Counted from the stretch's first letter, positions 24,582 to 34,161 are shown. The stretch is 64,000 bases of DNA from Beijerinckiaceae bacterium (GCA_947475995.1 CANJNI010000001.1:1-64000), one strand, 5' to 3'. Numbers and translations are program-made. Notes: generated by a model not told the origin, from the sequence alone.

Positions 24582-26942
24582 ATGGGCGGGATGATCGGCC
24601 GCGAGGTTCGGCGCAAGGAAGACGAGCGTCTCGTCACGGGCGCGGGATGTTTTGCGGACGATCTTGCAATTGCAGGCGCGGCCCATGCGGTCTTCGTGCG
24701 CTCGCCGCACGCGCATGCGATTCTGCGATCCATTTACGCTGCGGCGGCTCGCTCCGCCCCCGGCGTGCTGGGCGTTTTCACCGGCGCCGATCTGGCCGCC
24801 GACGGCCTGAAGCCGATTCCCCACGCCACCGGCGGCTCGAAAGTCGGCTCCGACATGCCCCTCGCCTTTGCGGACGGGTCCGAGCGCCTCACCACGAAGC
24901 ACATGCCCCTGCCGACCGACAAGGTGCGCTTTCCGGGCGAGGCCGTCTGCATCGTGGTGGCCGAATCACGCTCCGAAGCCGAGGCGGCTGCCGAACTCGT
25001 CGAGATCGACTACGATTCTCTGCCGGCCTGTCCCCGCGCCATCGACTCGCTGAAAGACGGCGCGCCATCCATCTGGGACCATGTGCCGGGCAATCTGCTG
25101 CTCGACGCTACGCTGGGCGACAAGGCCGCGACCGATGCGGCCTTCGGGCAAGCCGCGCATCGGGTGAAACTTGCCACGCAGGTTCAGCGCGTCACCGGCG
25201 TCCATATGGAGCCGCGCGCCTCCGCCGCCGTGTGGGATTCGCAGGCGCAGCATCTCACCCTGCACGCTTCGCACGGAATCGGCGTGGTGCAGATGCGCAG
25301 CGAAATCGCCGCCGTGATGGGGCTCGACATTGCGCAGGTGCGCATCGCCGCGCCGCCCGATGTGGGCGGCAATTTCGGCACCCGTAACGCCACCTATCCG
25401 GAATTCTGCTGCATCGCCTATGCGGCCCGCAAGCTCAATCGCCCAGTGCGGCAGGCGACGCTCCGCAGCGAGGCTTTTTTGAGCGACTATCAGGCGCGCG
25501 ATCTCCATGTGGAGATTGAACTCGCGCTGGATGAGAGCGGAAAATTTCTGGCGGTCCGTTCCTCGAACGTCAGCAATGTGGGGGCGCATACGGCGTCTTT
25601 CGTAGCGCTCAACAAGGGCCTGCAGTTGATGACGAGCGTCTATGACGTGCCGGTCGCGCATCTGCGCGGGCGCGCGGCGCTCAGCAATACGCCTTCGACG
25701 ATTCCCTATCGCAGCGCGGGCCGCCCGGAAGCCATGTTCGTCATCGAACGGCTGGTGGATGTGGCGGCGCGCCAGTGCGGCTTCGATCGTGTGGAGCTGC
25801 GGCGGCGCAACCTCATCCGCGCCGACGCGATGCCGTATCGCAATCCGGCGGGCGTGACCTATGACAATGGCGATTATCGCGCCACGATGGAGCGTGTGCT
25901 GGACGTCGGCGACTGGAAAAGTTTTCCGGCGCGACGTGCCGACGCGAAGGCCCGAGGCAAGCTGCGCGGCATCGGGGTCGCCAATTATGTCGAGACAACC
26001 AGCGGCGCGCCGCGCGAGCGCGCCGAAATCACCATCGGGCCAGATGGATCGGTCGATTGCATCATCGGCACGCAGGCGTCCGGCCAAGGCCACGAGACGA
26101 GCTTTTCGATGTTGATCGCCGAATGGCTCGGCGTGCCGTTCGACTCCATCGACGTACGCTATGGCGACACGGCATTCGTGCAGGCTGGCGGCGGATCGCA
26201 TTCGGGGCGCTCCATGCGTTTCGCCAGTCTCGTCATCCGCAATGCGTCGCTGGAGATCATCGAGAAGGGCAAAAAAATAGCCGGGGCGGTGCTGGAAGCC
26301 GCCGTGGGCGACATAAGCTTCGAGGACGGCGTGTTTCGCGTGACTGGCACCGACCGCACCATCGGGATTTTCGAGATTGCGGCTGCTGCGCAGAATGATC
26401 CGCGCGTGCCGGAAGATCTGCGCGGGCCGCTCGGGGCGATTTCCGACAAGATCACCACCGGCCTTGCCTATCCGTTCGGCGCGCAGGTGGTGGAAATCGA
26501 GATCGATCCTGACTCCGGCGCGTGGGAGATCGTACGCTACACGGCCCTCGACGATGTAGGCCGGGCCATCAATCCGCTCATCCTGCACGGGCAGACTCAT
26601 GGCGGCATCGCGCAGGGCGCAGGGCAGGCCTTGATGGAGCAATGTTTCTACGAGCCCGAAAGCGGCCAGATGCTCACCGCCTCGTTCATGGATTACGCCA
26701 TGCCGCGCGCGTCCGACTTTCCGTTCTTCGCAACGGAACTCAGCGAGACGCCGGCGACCAGCCATCCACTTGGTCTCAGGCCCGGCGGCGAAGGCGGCAC
26801 CACGCCGGCCCTTGCGGCCTGCACCAACGCCATCGTGGATGCGCTCTCCGATTACGGCGTGACCCATATGGACATGCCGGCGACGCCGCTCAAAATCTGG
26901 AAGGCCATACAAGGCACAGATGGGCGAAATCCCAACGGTTGA
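24582..26942 (+). CDS. xanthine dehydrogenase family protein, molybdopterin-binding subunit
   Basis: A 786-residue large (Mo) subunit of a hydroxylase of the xanthine dehydrogenase/aldehyde oxidase/CO dehydrogenase family. The hammerhead domain (about 1-120) begins IGREVRRKEDERLVTGAG. Molybdopterin-binding segments include TIPYRSAGRPEAMFVIERL, QASGQGHETSFSMLIAEW and PGGEGGTTPA, whose glutamate is the expected catalytic residue. It lacks the CSFR active-site loop of form I CO dehydrogenase, so it is not CoxL. GGAGG precedes the ATG at 24582; an ATG at 24570 is possible. No FeS or FAD subunit gene is adjacent. The downstream UbiD gene follows closely. Confidence 0.85.
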   Translation: MGGMIGREVRRKEDERLVTGAGCFADDLAIAGAAHAVFVRSPHAHAILRSIYAAAARSAPGVLGVFTGADLAADGLKPIPHATGGSKVGSDMPLAFADGSERLTTKHMPLPTDKVRFPGEAVCIVVAESRSEAEAAAELVEIDYDSLPACPRAIDSLKDGAPSIWDHVPGNLLLDATLGDKAATDAAFGQAAHRVKLATQVQRVTGVHMEPRASAAVWDSQAQHLTLHASHGIGVVQMRSEIAAVMGLDIAQVRIAAPPDVGGNFGTRNATYPEFCCIAYAARKLNRPVRQATLRSEAFLSDYQARDLHVEIELALDESGKFLAVRSSNVSNVGAHTASFVALNKGLQLMTSVYDVPVAHLRGRAALSNTPSTIPYRSAGRPEAMFVIERLVDVAARQCGFDRVELRRRNLIRADAMPYRNPAGVTYDNGDYRATMERVLDVGDWKSFPARRADAKARGKLRGIGVANYVETTSGAPRERAEITIGPDGSVDCIIGTQASGQGHETSFSMLIAEWLGVPFDSIDVRYGDTAFVQAGGGSHSGRSMRFASLVIRNASLEIIEKGKKIAGAVLEAAVGDISFEDGVFRVTGTDRTIGIFEIAAAAQNDPRVPEDLRGPLGAISDKITTGLAYPFGAQVVEIEIDPDSGAWEIVRYTALDDVGRAINPLILHGQTHGGIAQGAGQALMEQCFYEPESGQMLTASFMDYAMPRASDFPFFATELSETPATSHPLGLRPGGEGGTTPALAACTNAIVDALSDYGVTHMDMPATPLKIWKAIQGTDGRNPNG

Positions 26943-27012
26943 CTTCACCAGCAGCGGCGTCGAAGGTCGCCGCAAAGCGCCTGCGGGCGCATTCATTTCA
27001 GCGGAGCGAAAC

Positions 27013-28551
27013 GTGGACGCCAAGAACCCTGATACCGCCAAGCGCAACGATCTGGACCGCTTTCGCCTGCGCAATTTCATCGAAGACCTGATCGACAGCG
27101 GCGAGCTTGAAATTCGCGACGACCGGGTCGATCTGGCGGACCTGGCGGCCATCATGCAGGGCAACGCCAAGGCCGTCTGGTTCCGCAATGTGGGCCAGGA
27201 GCAGATGGAGCTTGTCGGCAACGTGCTGGCGGGCCGCAACCGTCTGGCCCGCGCCTTCGAATGCGAACCCCGCAAGGTCGCCGTCGAAATGCAGAAGCGC
27301 CTGCGCAACAAGCCGGAATTCATCGAATGCACGCAGGCCACCGCGCCCGTGCAGGAAGTCGTGCTGCAAGGCACGGATGCGGACCTGACGAAACTGCCGG
27401 TTCACCTGCAACATGCGGCGGACGGTGCGCCTTATCTGGCTGCGCTGGATTACGTCATCGATCCCGCGACCGGCATGACGAATTCGGGTTTCCGCCGTCT
27501 GATGCTGCGCAGCGCACATGAGGCGGGCGTCGACCTCAATGCCCCGTCCGATCTGCGCGCCATCTATATGGCGGCCAGTGCGCGCGGCGAGAAATTGCCG
27601 GTTGCTTTCGTCATCGGTTCACACCCCATCGACCATGTATCGGCCACGATGCGCATCCCGGTGGATGAACTTGGCCTCGTGTCGTCGCTGCGCGGCGCGC
27701 CGCTGCCAGTCGTCAAATGCGTGACGCAGGACATTCGGGTTCCGGCCGACGCCGAAATGGTGATCGAGGGCTATCTGGACGAGCGCGGCTATTCCGAAAA
27801 GGAAGGCCCTTACGGCGAGTACCTGGGCTATTACGGCGGCGTGAAGATGAACCCCGTCTTCCACGTCACCGCCATCACGCATCGGCGCAATCCGCTGTTC
27901 ATGACGACCACGATCAGCGGCAACCGGATGGACCTGACCGACACGTCCAATCTCGAAGCTTTGCGCTGCGAACTGAATGTGTGGGAAGCCCTGAAGCCTG
28001 TCGTGCGCGAGCCGCAGGCGGTTTACGCGCCAGTTGCGTCGGGCGGCTCGATGAGCGTTCGCGTGTCGCTGAAGCAGCGCTATCCGGGCGAGGCGCGGAC
28101 GGCGCTTTACACGATCCTCGGCAGCGTCGGGGTGAAGAACGCCTTTGTGGTCGATCCCGACATCGACATCTTTTCCAACGAGCAGATGGAATGGGCGCTC
28201 GGCACCCGCTTCCAGCCCGACAAGGATCTCATCATCGTGTCGGGCGTCCGCCTGAGCCCGCTCGATCCTTCGCTGCACGGTTCGCCCGTGGGGGCGAAGG
28301 CCGGTTACGACCTCACCTGGCCGATGCAATATGCGAACAAGTGGGAACTCGTCACGCCGACGCCACCCACCTACGAGGGCGCGAAGTTTCCTTCGCTGCG
28401 CGCAGCGCTGGAAGACGGACCGAAGCGTTTCGAATCCCTGATGGCGGCGCTCGGCAGCCGCGATGGCCGCGAGATCGTGCGCGAACTGCACACTTTGCGC
28501 GACAAGGGTCTGGAGCGTGACGACGAGGGCCGGTATTTCCTGAAGAAGTAA
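27013..28551 (+). CDS. UbiD family decarboxylase
   Basis: A protein of about 512 residues of the UbiD family, enzymes that (de)carboxylate aromatic or alpha,beta-unsaturated acids with prenylated FMN. FRLRNFIEDLIDSGELEI begins the fold. The central part has PVAFVIGSHP, SLRGAPLPVVKC, ADAEMVIEGYLDE and KEGPYGEYLGYYGG, the last two carrying the acidic residues near the active site. The start is uncertain: GTG at 27013 (MDAKNPDTAKRN) fits the family best, while an ATG at 26920 would overlap the dehydrogenase gene by 23 bases. No ubiX gene for the cofactor is in the window. Coupling with the molybdenum enzyme suggests an aromatic or enoic acid pathway. Confidence 0.85.
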   Translation: MDAKNPDTAKRNDLDRFRLRNFIEDLIDSGELEIRDDRVDLADLAAIMQGNAKAVWFRNVGQEQMELVGNVLAGRNRLARAFECEPRKVAVEMQKRLRNKPEFIECTQATAPVQEVVLQGTDADLTKLPVHLQHAADGAPYLAALDYVIDPATGMTNSGFRRLMLRSAHEAGVDLNAPSDLRAIYMAASARGEKLPVAFVIGSHPIDHVSATMRIPVDELGLVSSLRGAPLPVVKCVTQDIRVPADAEMVIEGYLDERGYSEKEGPYGEYLGYYGGVKMNPVFHVTAITHRRNPLFMTTTISGNRMDLTDTSNLEALRCELNVWEALKPVVREPQAVYAPVASGGSMSVRVSLKQRYPGEARTALYTILGSVGVKNAFVVDPDIDIFSNEQMEWALGTRFQPDKDLIIVSGVRLSPLDPSLHGSPVGAKAGYDLTWPMQYANKWELVTPTPPTYEGAKFPSLRAALEDGPKRFESLMAALGSRDGREIVRELHTLRDKGLERDDEGRYFLKK

Positions 28552-28560
28552 GTCGAGCGG

Positions 28561-28623
28561 AACGACGAAGCAATCCGACCGCAGTTGCTGCTGAGGATTG
28601 CTTCGCTACGCTCGCAATGACGG
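28561..28623. repeat. palindromic intergenic repeat, family A
   Basis: CGACGAAGCAATCCG near 28563 is mirrored by GGATTGCTTCGCTACGCTCG and CAATGACGG ending at 28623. It is the same family as 12547-12630 and lies between the convergent UbiD and dienelactone hydrolase genes. Confidence 0.7.
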
Positions 28624-28644
28624 CGCGGGGTCTCGCGCGTTCGT

Positions 28645-29316
28645 TCAGAGATGGCGCTTCCAGAAGTCCAGCGAGCGCTCCCATGCCTGTTCGGCGCAGA
28701 TGCGATTGTGGGCCTCGGGACGCTGCTCGTTCACGAAGCCGTGGTCCGCATCGTAGCGGAAGAATTCGTGGGTCTTGTTCGCGGCCTTGAGGCCGGCCTG
28801 AAACGCATCCACCACCTGCGGCGTGCACCAGCCGTCATTGTTCGAGAAATGGCCCTGCAGGGGGACCTGCACGTCCGACGGCTTTGCGACGGCTTCGGGC
28901 GGGATGCCGTAAAAACACACGGCAGCCGCGATTTCAGGGATTCGGCACGCGCCGATGATCGTCACTGCGCCGCCCATGCAGAAACCGGTGAGGCCGACTT
29001 TCACGCCGGTCTTGCGCAGGTACAGCACCGCGCCCCGCACGGTCTGCTCGGTCGCGTCGATGAAGTTCAGCGAACCCATCTCTTTTCCGGCCGCAGCCGC
29101 ATCGTGGTAGGGCACGACCGTTCCGGCATAGAGATCAGGCGCCAGCGCCTCGAATCCCGCCGCCGCATAGCGATCGCAGATTCCCCGGATCTGGTCCTGA
29201 AGGCCCCACCATTCCTGAATGACGACGATTCCCGGCGCATTGGGCTGGGCGGGCTTGGCCAGATAGCCCTGCGCGTCCTTGCCATCGGGGCGTTTAAATG
29301 TAATGCGGGTTCCCAT
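28645..29316 (-). CDS. dienelactone hydrolase family protein
   Basis: A cytosolic alpha/beta hydrolase of about 223 residues. The triad is visible: Cys113 in GFCMGG, Asp161 in SNNDGW and His192 in ADHGFVNE, with Glu35 in IQEWWGL as in carboxymethylenebutenolidase. The family hydrolyses dienelactone to maleylacetate in halo-aromatic degradation, although many members have other ester substrates. GGAGG lies 5 bases before the ATG at 29316; an adjacent ATG at 29319 is possible. It is convergent with UbiD and divergent from tctBAC. Confidence 0.87.
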   Translation of the reverse strand: MGTRITFKRPDGKDAQGYLAKPAQPNAPGIVVIQEWWGLQDQIRGICDRYAAAGFEALAPDLYAGTVVPYHDAAAAGKEMGSLNFIDATEQTVRGAVLYLRKTGVKVGLTGFCMGGAVTIIGACRIPEIAAAVCFYGIPPEAVAKPSDVQVPLQGHFSNNDGWCTPQVVDAFQAGLKAANKTHEFFRYDADHGFVNEQRPEAHNRICAEQAWERSLDFWKRHL

Positions 29317-29543
29317 CATTCCCTCCAGAAATCGACGCCGGATTAGAAGCCACTTTCGCGGCTCGCGTAAAGCCTTGCGCCCGGCGCATGGCGCGGATCG
29401 GATGCGCCGCACAATGAACAGCCAACCTGACGGTTTTGTGGTTTACGAGGGGGGGCCAAAAATGCCAAATGGTCGCCGAATGTAACGGGAGCCTGGGCGG
29501 GCCAGAGAGCTTGCCACGGCGAGGAAAGCCCCGAGGGATTGGC

Positions 29544-29996
29544 ATGATAAAGATCAAGAGCCCGCGCGATCTGGGCGCAGGATTGCTGTTCATCGTCATC
29601 GGACTCGGCGGATTCTATTTCGGCCGCAAGCTGAATGTCGGCATCTCGTCCCGGATGGGGCCGGGCTATTTCCCCATGATGTTGAGCGGGCTCATCTGCT
29701 TTTTCGGCATCATCGTGGGCGCAAGGGCTTTCCTGCTTCAGGGGCCGCCGATCGACAAGCCGCAGTTCCGGCCGTTGTTTTTTATCATCGCCGGCATGCT
29801 GGCCTTCGGGTGGCTGATCGAGCGAACCGGACTGGCGATTTCGGTTGCGGCGCTGGTGATCATCGCGACCCTGGCGCGACGCGCCAAACCGAACTACGTC
29901 GAGATGATCGCACTCGCCATTGGGCTGGCGATCTTCTCGGTCGTCGCCTTCATCTACGGCCTCGGCCAGACCATGCCCGCCTGGTGGGGTAAGTAA
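29544..29996 (+). CDS. tctB: tripartite tricarboxylate transporter small membrane subunit TctB
   Basis: A 150-residue membrane protein with four hydrophobic segments. LGAGLLFIVIGLGGFYFGRK and MGPGYFPMML are the characteristic start of TctB proteins. With TctA it forms the membrane part of a secondary transporter driven by a periplasmic binding protein. GAGGGATTGG precedes the ATG at 29544. The stop is one base from the tctA start, so the two are almost certainly co-translated. Confidence 0.88.
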   Translation: MIKIKSPRDLGAGLLFIVIGLGGFYFGRKLNVGISSRMGPGYFPMMLSGLICFFGIIVGARAFLLQGPPIDKPQFRPLFFIIAGMLAFGWLIERTGLAISVAALVIIATLARRAKPNYVEMIALAIGLAIFSVVAFIYGLGQTMPAWWGK

Positions 29997-29997
29997 G

Positions 29998-31509
29998 ATG
30001 GATCTCGGCTTCCTCAATAATCTGGTCGACGGCTTTGTCGCGGCCGCTTCGCTGAACAATCTGATGTTCTGCCTGATGGGCTGCATGCTCGGCACGCTGA
30101 TCGGCGTTCTGCCCGGCATCGGGCCGATCCCGACCATCGCGATGCTGCTCCCGGTGACCTACGGGCTGAGTCCGCTGACGTCGCTGATCATGCTCGCCGG
30201 CATCTATTACGGCGCGCAATATGGCGGCTCGACCACGTCCATTCTGGTCAACATGCCGGGCGAAGCATCATCCGTCGTGACCTGCATTGACGGCCACCAG
30301 ATGGCCAAGCAGGGACGTGCGGGATCGGCGCTGGGCGTCGCGGCGCTTGGCTCCTTCTTCGCCGGCTGCGTCGGGACGATCTTCATCGCCGCTTTCGGGC
30401 CGCCGCTGGCGGCCTTCGCGCAGAAATTCTCGTCGCCCGAATATTTCGCCCTCATGGTGCTCGGTCTCGTGACCGCAGTCGTGATGGCGCACGGTTCGGT
30501 GCTCAAGGCCGTCGCGATGATCCTGATCGGCCTCTTGTTCGGCCTCATCGGCACCGACGTAAACACGGGCGTGCAGCGCTATACATTCGGCGTCGAGGAA
30601 TTGTGGGACGGCATGGACTTCCTGCCGCTCGTCATCGGCATGTTCGGCATTGTCGAGATCATCCGCAATCTCGAAGGCAAGGAAGTGAAACGCGAAGCCA
30701 TGTCGACGCGCATTCGCGACCTGTGGCCCAGCCTGAAGGACTTCAAGGATTCATGGAAGGCCGTCATTCGCGGCACCGCAATCGGGTCGATCCTCGGCGT
30801 CGTGCCGGGCGGCGGCGCGGTGCTGGCCGCTTTCGCGGCCTATACGATCGAGAAGAAGGTCGCCAAGGACCCAAGCCGCTTCGGCAAGGGCGCGATCGAG
30901 GGCGTGGCTGCGCCGGAAGCGGCCAACAACGCCGCCGCCCAGACCTCGTTCATTCCGCTGCTCACCCTCGGGCTGCCATCCAACGCCATCATGGCGCTGA
31001 TGATGGGGGCGATGATGATCCAGGGCATCGCGCCGGGCTCCGCCGTGATGCAGACCCGGCCCGACCTGTTCTGGGGCATGGTGGCGAGCATGTGGATCGG
31101 CAATCTGATGCTGGTCATCATCAACCTGCCGATGATCGGCATGTGGGTGAAGCTGCTGTCGGTGCCGTACCGGATGCTCTATCCGGCGATCCTCGTGTTC
31201 TGCATGATCGGCATCTACGGCACGAGTTCGAGCTATGTGCAGATCATCCTGACGGCGGTCTTCACGCTGTTCGGCTATGTGCTGGTTCGGCTCGACTGCG
31301 AACCCGCCCCGATGATCCTCGGATTCATTCTCGGCCCGCTGATGGAAGAGAACCTGCGCCGCTCGATGGTGCTGTCGCGCGGCGATCCGATGATCTTCCT
31401 CAACCGGCCGATCTCGTTGACGCTGCTCATCATGGCAGGCATCGTCGTTCTGCTGATCGTGTTGCCGCAGTTCCGCAAGACTCGAGAAGAAGCTTTCGTG
31501 GAGGACTGA
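29998..31509 (+). CDS. tctA: tripartite tricarboxylate transporter large membrane subunit TctA
   Basis: A 503-residue inner-membrane protein with about ten to twelve hydrophobic segments. The family motifs GTLIGVLPGIGPIPTIAML and YYGAQYGGSTTSILVNMPGE are intact near the N-terminus, and a repeat of the fold follows (GSILGVVPGGGAVLAAFAAY, then the PEAANNAAAQTSFIPLLTLG region). It imports a carboxylate using an ion gradient. The substrate cannot be read. Start at ATG 29998, directly after tctB and 40 bases before the binding-protein gene. Confidence 0.92.
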   Translation: MDLGFLNNLVDGFVAAASLNNLMFCLMGCMLGTLIGVLPGIGPIPTIAMLLPVTYGLSPLTSLIMLAGIYYGAQYGGSTTSILVNMPGEASSVVTCIDGHQMAKQGRAGSALGVAALGSFFAGCVGTIFIAAFGPPLAAFAQKFSSPEYFALMVLGLVTAVVMAHGSVLKAVAMILIGLLFGLIGTDVNTGVQRYTFGVEELWDGMDFLPLVIGMFGIVEIIRNLEGKEVKREAMSTRIRDLWPSLKDFKDSWKAVIRGTAIGSILGVVPGGGAVLAAFAAYTIEKKVAKDPSRFGKGAIEGVAAPEAANNAAAQTSFIPLLTLGLPSNAIMALMMGAMMIQGIAPGSAVMQTRPDLFWGMVASMWIGNLMLVIINLPMIGMWVKLLSVPYRMLYPAILVFCMIGIYGTSSSYVQIILTAVFTLFGYVLVRLDCEPAPMILGFILGPLMEENLRRSMVLSRGDPMIFLNRPISLTLLIMAGIVVLLIVLPQFRKTREEAFVED

Positions 31510-31549
31510 CGGCCTTCGCCGCAGTCTGCAAAAACCGGGGAGAAGCGTC

Positions 31550-32536
31550 ATGTTGGAGATTTCGAAGGCAGTTCTGCGCGCCGCACGTCCGCTTGCGCTG
31601 GCGGCGGCGCTCGCCGTTCCGGGCGCGGCCTCGGCGCAGCAATATCCCTCGCAGGACCTGCATTTCATCTGCGCGTTCCCGGCCGGCAGCGGCGCCGATA
31701 TCGTAGTTCGCTGGTTCGCCGAAAAGGTGCGCGTCGCGTCCAACCGCACCGTGCTGGTTGAAAACAAGGCCGGCGCTGGCGGCAACATCGCCACCGAATA
31801 TACGGCGCGCGCCAAGCCGGACGGCTACACGATTTATGTGCACGCCGGCAGCGGCATTGCGGCCAACATGCACCTGTTCAAGAACCCGACCATCGACGCC
31901 GGCAAGGCGCTGCAAGTCGCGGCGACGATCAACAAGCAGCCTTTCATGCTGGTGGTCGATCCTTCCAAGCCGTGGAAGACCACGCAGGAGCTCACCGCCT
32001 ATCTCAAGGAGAAGGGCGACAAGGCGACCTACGCGATTTCCAATCCGCCCGGTCAGGTGATGGGCGCGCTCTACAAGACCATTCTGGGCCTCAAGGCCGT
32101 CGAGGTGCCCTACCGCACCGCGCAGGACGTGCTGCCCGACTTTGCTTCGGGGGCGATCGACTTCGGTACGCTCGACCCGCAATTCTCGACCACGCAGGCG
32201 AAGACCGGCAAGCTGCGCATTCTGGCGGTCAGCTCCGCGCAGCGCATGACGTCCGCGCCGGAAATCCCGACCATGATCGAAGGCGGCGTTCCGGGCCTCG
32301 ACATGATGGGCTGGTTCTCGGTGCAGGTGCCCTCCGCAACCCCGAAGCCCATCGTCACGCAGATCAACACCTGGTTCAACGACATCCTGCGTACGCCGGA
32401 AGCCGCGACCTTCCTCGCGCAATTCGGCAGCGACGTGTTCATCAGCACGCCCGAGCAGGGACAGGAACTGCTGCTGAAGGAAATCAAGGCCTGGGGCGAC
32501 TATGTGAAGGTCGCCAAGATCGAGCCGCAGGGCTGA
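31550..32536 (+). CDS. tctC: Bug family periplasmic binding protein of the tripartite transporter (TctC)
   Basis: A 328-residue binding protein with a signal peptide (about 1-27, ending GAASA). HFICAFPAGSGADIVVRWFA, VLVENKAGAGGNIATEY and ARAKPDGYTI are the hallmark Bug/TctC motifs. It delivers a carboxylic acid or similar anion to TctAB. A GGGGAG site stands before the ATG. It is the last gene of the operon, which ends at a strong terminator. Confidence 0.92.
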   Translation: MLEISKAVLRAARPLALAAALAVPGAASAQQYPSQDLHFICAFPAGSGADIVVRWFAEKVRVASNRTVLVENKAGAGGNIATEYTARAKPDGYTIYVHAGSGIAANMHLFKNPTIDAGKALQVAATINKQPFMLVVDPSKPWKTTQELTAYLKEKGDKATYAISNPPGQVMGALYKTILGLKAVEVPYRTAQDVLPDFASGAIDFGTLDPQFSTTQAKTGKLRILAVSSAQRMTSAPEIPTMIEGGVPGLDMMGWFSVQVPSATPKPIVTQINTWFNDILRTPEAATFLAQFGSDVFISTPEQGQELLLKEIKAWGDYVKVAKIEPQG

Positions 32537-32558
32537 GGCTTTCCATCCAGAATTGCGA

Positions 32559-32584
32559 AAAGGCCGGCCTCGCGCCGGCCTTTT
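32559..32584 (+). terminator. intrinsic terminator after tctC
   Basis: AAGGCCGGC (32559-32567) and GCCGGCCTT (32573-32581) pair across a 5-base loop and are followed by further T residues. The reverse strand also ends in a T run, so it can work for the convergent aminotransferase gene whose stop is next to it. Confidence 0.88.
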
Positions 32585-33751
32585 TCATGCGCGCAATGTT
32601 GACTGAACGGCGCGCAATGACGCCGCGACCTCTGCGTAATCCCCCGGTTCATTGTACGCGAAGGCCGAGAGCCGCAGCCAGAGCGCGTTCTGAAAAGCCA
32701 CCGCAGGCGCTTCGATCGCAAAATCCTGCAGAAGCCCGTCGTGGATACGCAAGGCGCTTTCAAACGTCGCAGGCGCGCCCGTGGGCAGGCGCAGGGTCGC
32801 CATTGAGCCGAACATCTCCGGGGGACCGCTGAGCGCCGAGCCGAGTTCATCGGCTATGGATTGCGCGGCTTGGACTACGAGCGCGTGATTGCGGGCTCGC
32901 ATGGAAGCGCCGCCAATCTTCTCGTGGAATGCAAGAGCATCCGGAACCGTCAGCCATGCGGAAGGATCGCGCGTGCCGATCCAGTCGAATTCCGCCGTCA
33001 GGCCCTGTCCGTAGAAGTGCGAAATGACCGGCGGATGCACCGGCGGCAATTCACGTTGCGCGACTGCGAGAAAGCCGGCGCCTTTCGGGGCGCACATCCA
33101 TTTGTGGAAATTGCCCACGTACCAGTCGGCGTCGATTGCATCGACGTCGAGATCGACCTGGCCGGGCGCATGTGCGCCATCGACCAGAACGAGGATATTG
33201 CGGCGGCGGCAGACGTCCACGATCTCCTCGACAGGGAAAATCAACGCCGATGGCGAGGCGATGTGATCGACGACAACAAGGCGCGTGCGCGCGTTCAGAT
33301 GCGTCTCGATGGCGCGCGCCACCTCGCCCGGCCCGCGCACCCGCAAAGGCAGGGGCGCTTCGACGATGCGTGCGCCTGTCGTGGCGCCGACGTGCCGCAA
33401 GGTCTGGCGCACCGCGCCGTACACATGATCGGTGGTAAGGATTTCATCGCCCGGCCCGAATGACAGGGAGCGCAGCACGGAATTGATGGCGGCGGTGGCG
33501 TTTTCGACGAACACGAAACGCTCCGGTGAGGTTCCGACAAACCGCGCCGCCGCCGCAGCGGCTTCGCGCAGTTTGGGCATGAGATCCGCCATGAACCGCA
33601 CCGGCTGATCTTCCATCCGGTCGCGCCAGATCTGCTGGGCTTGGAGAAGCTCGCGCGGCGTCGCCCCGTATGAGCCGTGGTTGAGAAAGCGCACGGCCGG
33701 ATCAAGCCGCCAAAGGGGCCGCAGCGCCGTGCCGTATTCCATGCGACTCAC
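32585..33751 (-). CDS. class V aminotransferase-fold PLP enzyme (isopenicillin N epimerase-like)
   Basis: A 388-residue cytosolic PLP enzyme. FLNHGSYGATPRELLQAQ near the N-terminus is typical of isopenicillin N epimerase-like and related cysteine-desulfurase-fold proteins. The cofactor lysine is Lys217 in YVGNFHKWMCAPKGAGF, and VDGAHAPGQVDLDV holds the PLP aspartate and histidine. The actual reaction (epimerase, desulfurase or lyase) is not decided by sequence. The start overlaps the stop of the small membrane protein upstream by 4 bases, so the two genes are coupled. Confidence 0.82.
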   Translation of the reverse strand: MSRMEYGTALRPLWRLDPAVRFLNHGSYGATPRELLQAQQIWRDRMEDQPVRFMADLMPKLREAAAAAARFVGTSPERFVFVENATAAINSVLRSLSFGPGDEILTTDHVYGAVRQTLRHVGATTGARIVEAPLPLRVRGPGEVARAIETHLNARTRLVVVDHIASPSALIFPVEEIVDVCRRRNILVLVDGAHAPGQVDLDVDAIDADWYVGNFHKWMCAPKGAGFLAVAQRELPPVHPPVISHFYGQGLTAEFDWIGTRDPSAWLTVPDALAFHEKIGGASMRARNHALVVQAAQSIADELGSALSGPPEMFGSMATLRLPTGAPATFESALRIHDGLLQDFAIEAPAVAFQNALWLRLSAFAYNEPGDYAEVAASLRAVQSTLRA

Positions 33752-34161
33752 TCCATGGCGGGAGCCGTCATGTTAGTGCGCGAAACCGCGAGCGGCATCA
33801 GGCCGAAAGCCAGAAAGAGCGCCAGCGACAGCAGCCCCGGCGGGGTGGCGAGATGCGCCAGATATTGCGCAATCGTGAGGCCACGCAGCGTGAGCGACCC
33901 GGCGACCTCCGCCGTCAGCAGAAGCCCCAGCGCAAAAACTCCCAGCCGCAACGGGTCCGACCGCCAGCGCCGCATGGTCCATCGCGCCGCGAGCCAGCAT
34001 GCAGCCAGCATGACCGGCGCCTCGACCAGCACCGCCGGCATTGCTCCCAATGCTGGCGCAAGCGCGAACTCGCGGATCGGCCCCAGCAGCGCACCGGCCC
34101 AGAACACGATTGCGAAATAGGCGAGCGCCGCCCGGTGCGTCTGATCCGCAGATGTGGACAT
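33748..34161 (-). CDS. hypothetical four-helix membrane protein
   Basis: A 137-residue protein with about four hydrophobic segments (AALAYFAIVFWAGALLGPIR, VLVEAPVMLAACWLAARW, LGVFALGLLLTAEVAGS and GLLSLALFLAFGLMPL). No family I can name. It is the first gene of a two-gene minus-strand unit with the PLP enzyme and divergent from the Rieske oxygenase gene. Confidence 0.65.
   Translation of the reverse strand: MSTSADQTHRAALAYFAIVFWAGALLGPIREFALAPALGAMPAVLVEAPVMLAACWLAARWTMRRWRSDPLRLGVFALGLLLTAEVAGSLTLRGLTIAQYLAHLATPPGLLSLALFLAFGLMPLAVSRTNMTAPAME

Noticed and set aside
24582-26942. Form I CO dehydrogenase large subunit (CoxL)
   Set aside because: The cofactor loop reads TIPYRSAGRPE and lacks the CSFR motif of form I CO dehydrogenase; coxM and coxS are absent.
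24966-27374. 802-codon open frame on the minus strand
   Set aside because: Antisense to the molybdopterin subunit and the start of ubiD; no motif and shadow-type composition.
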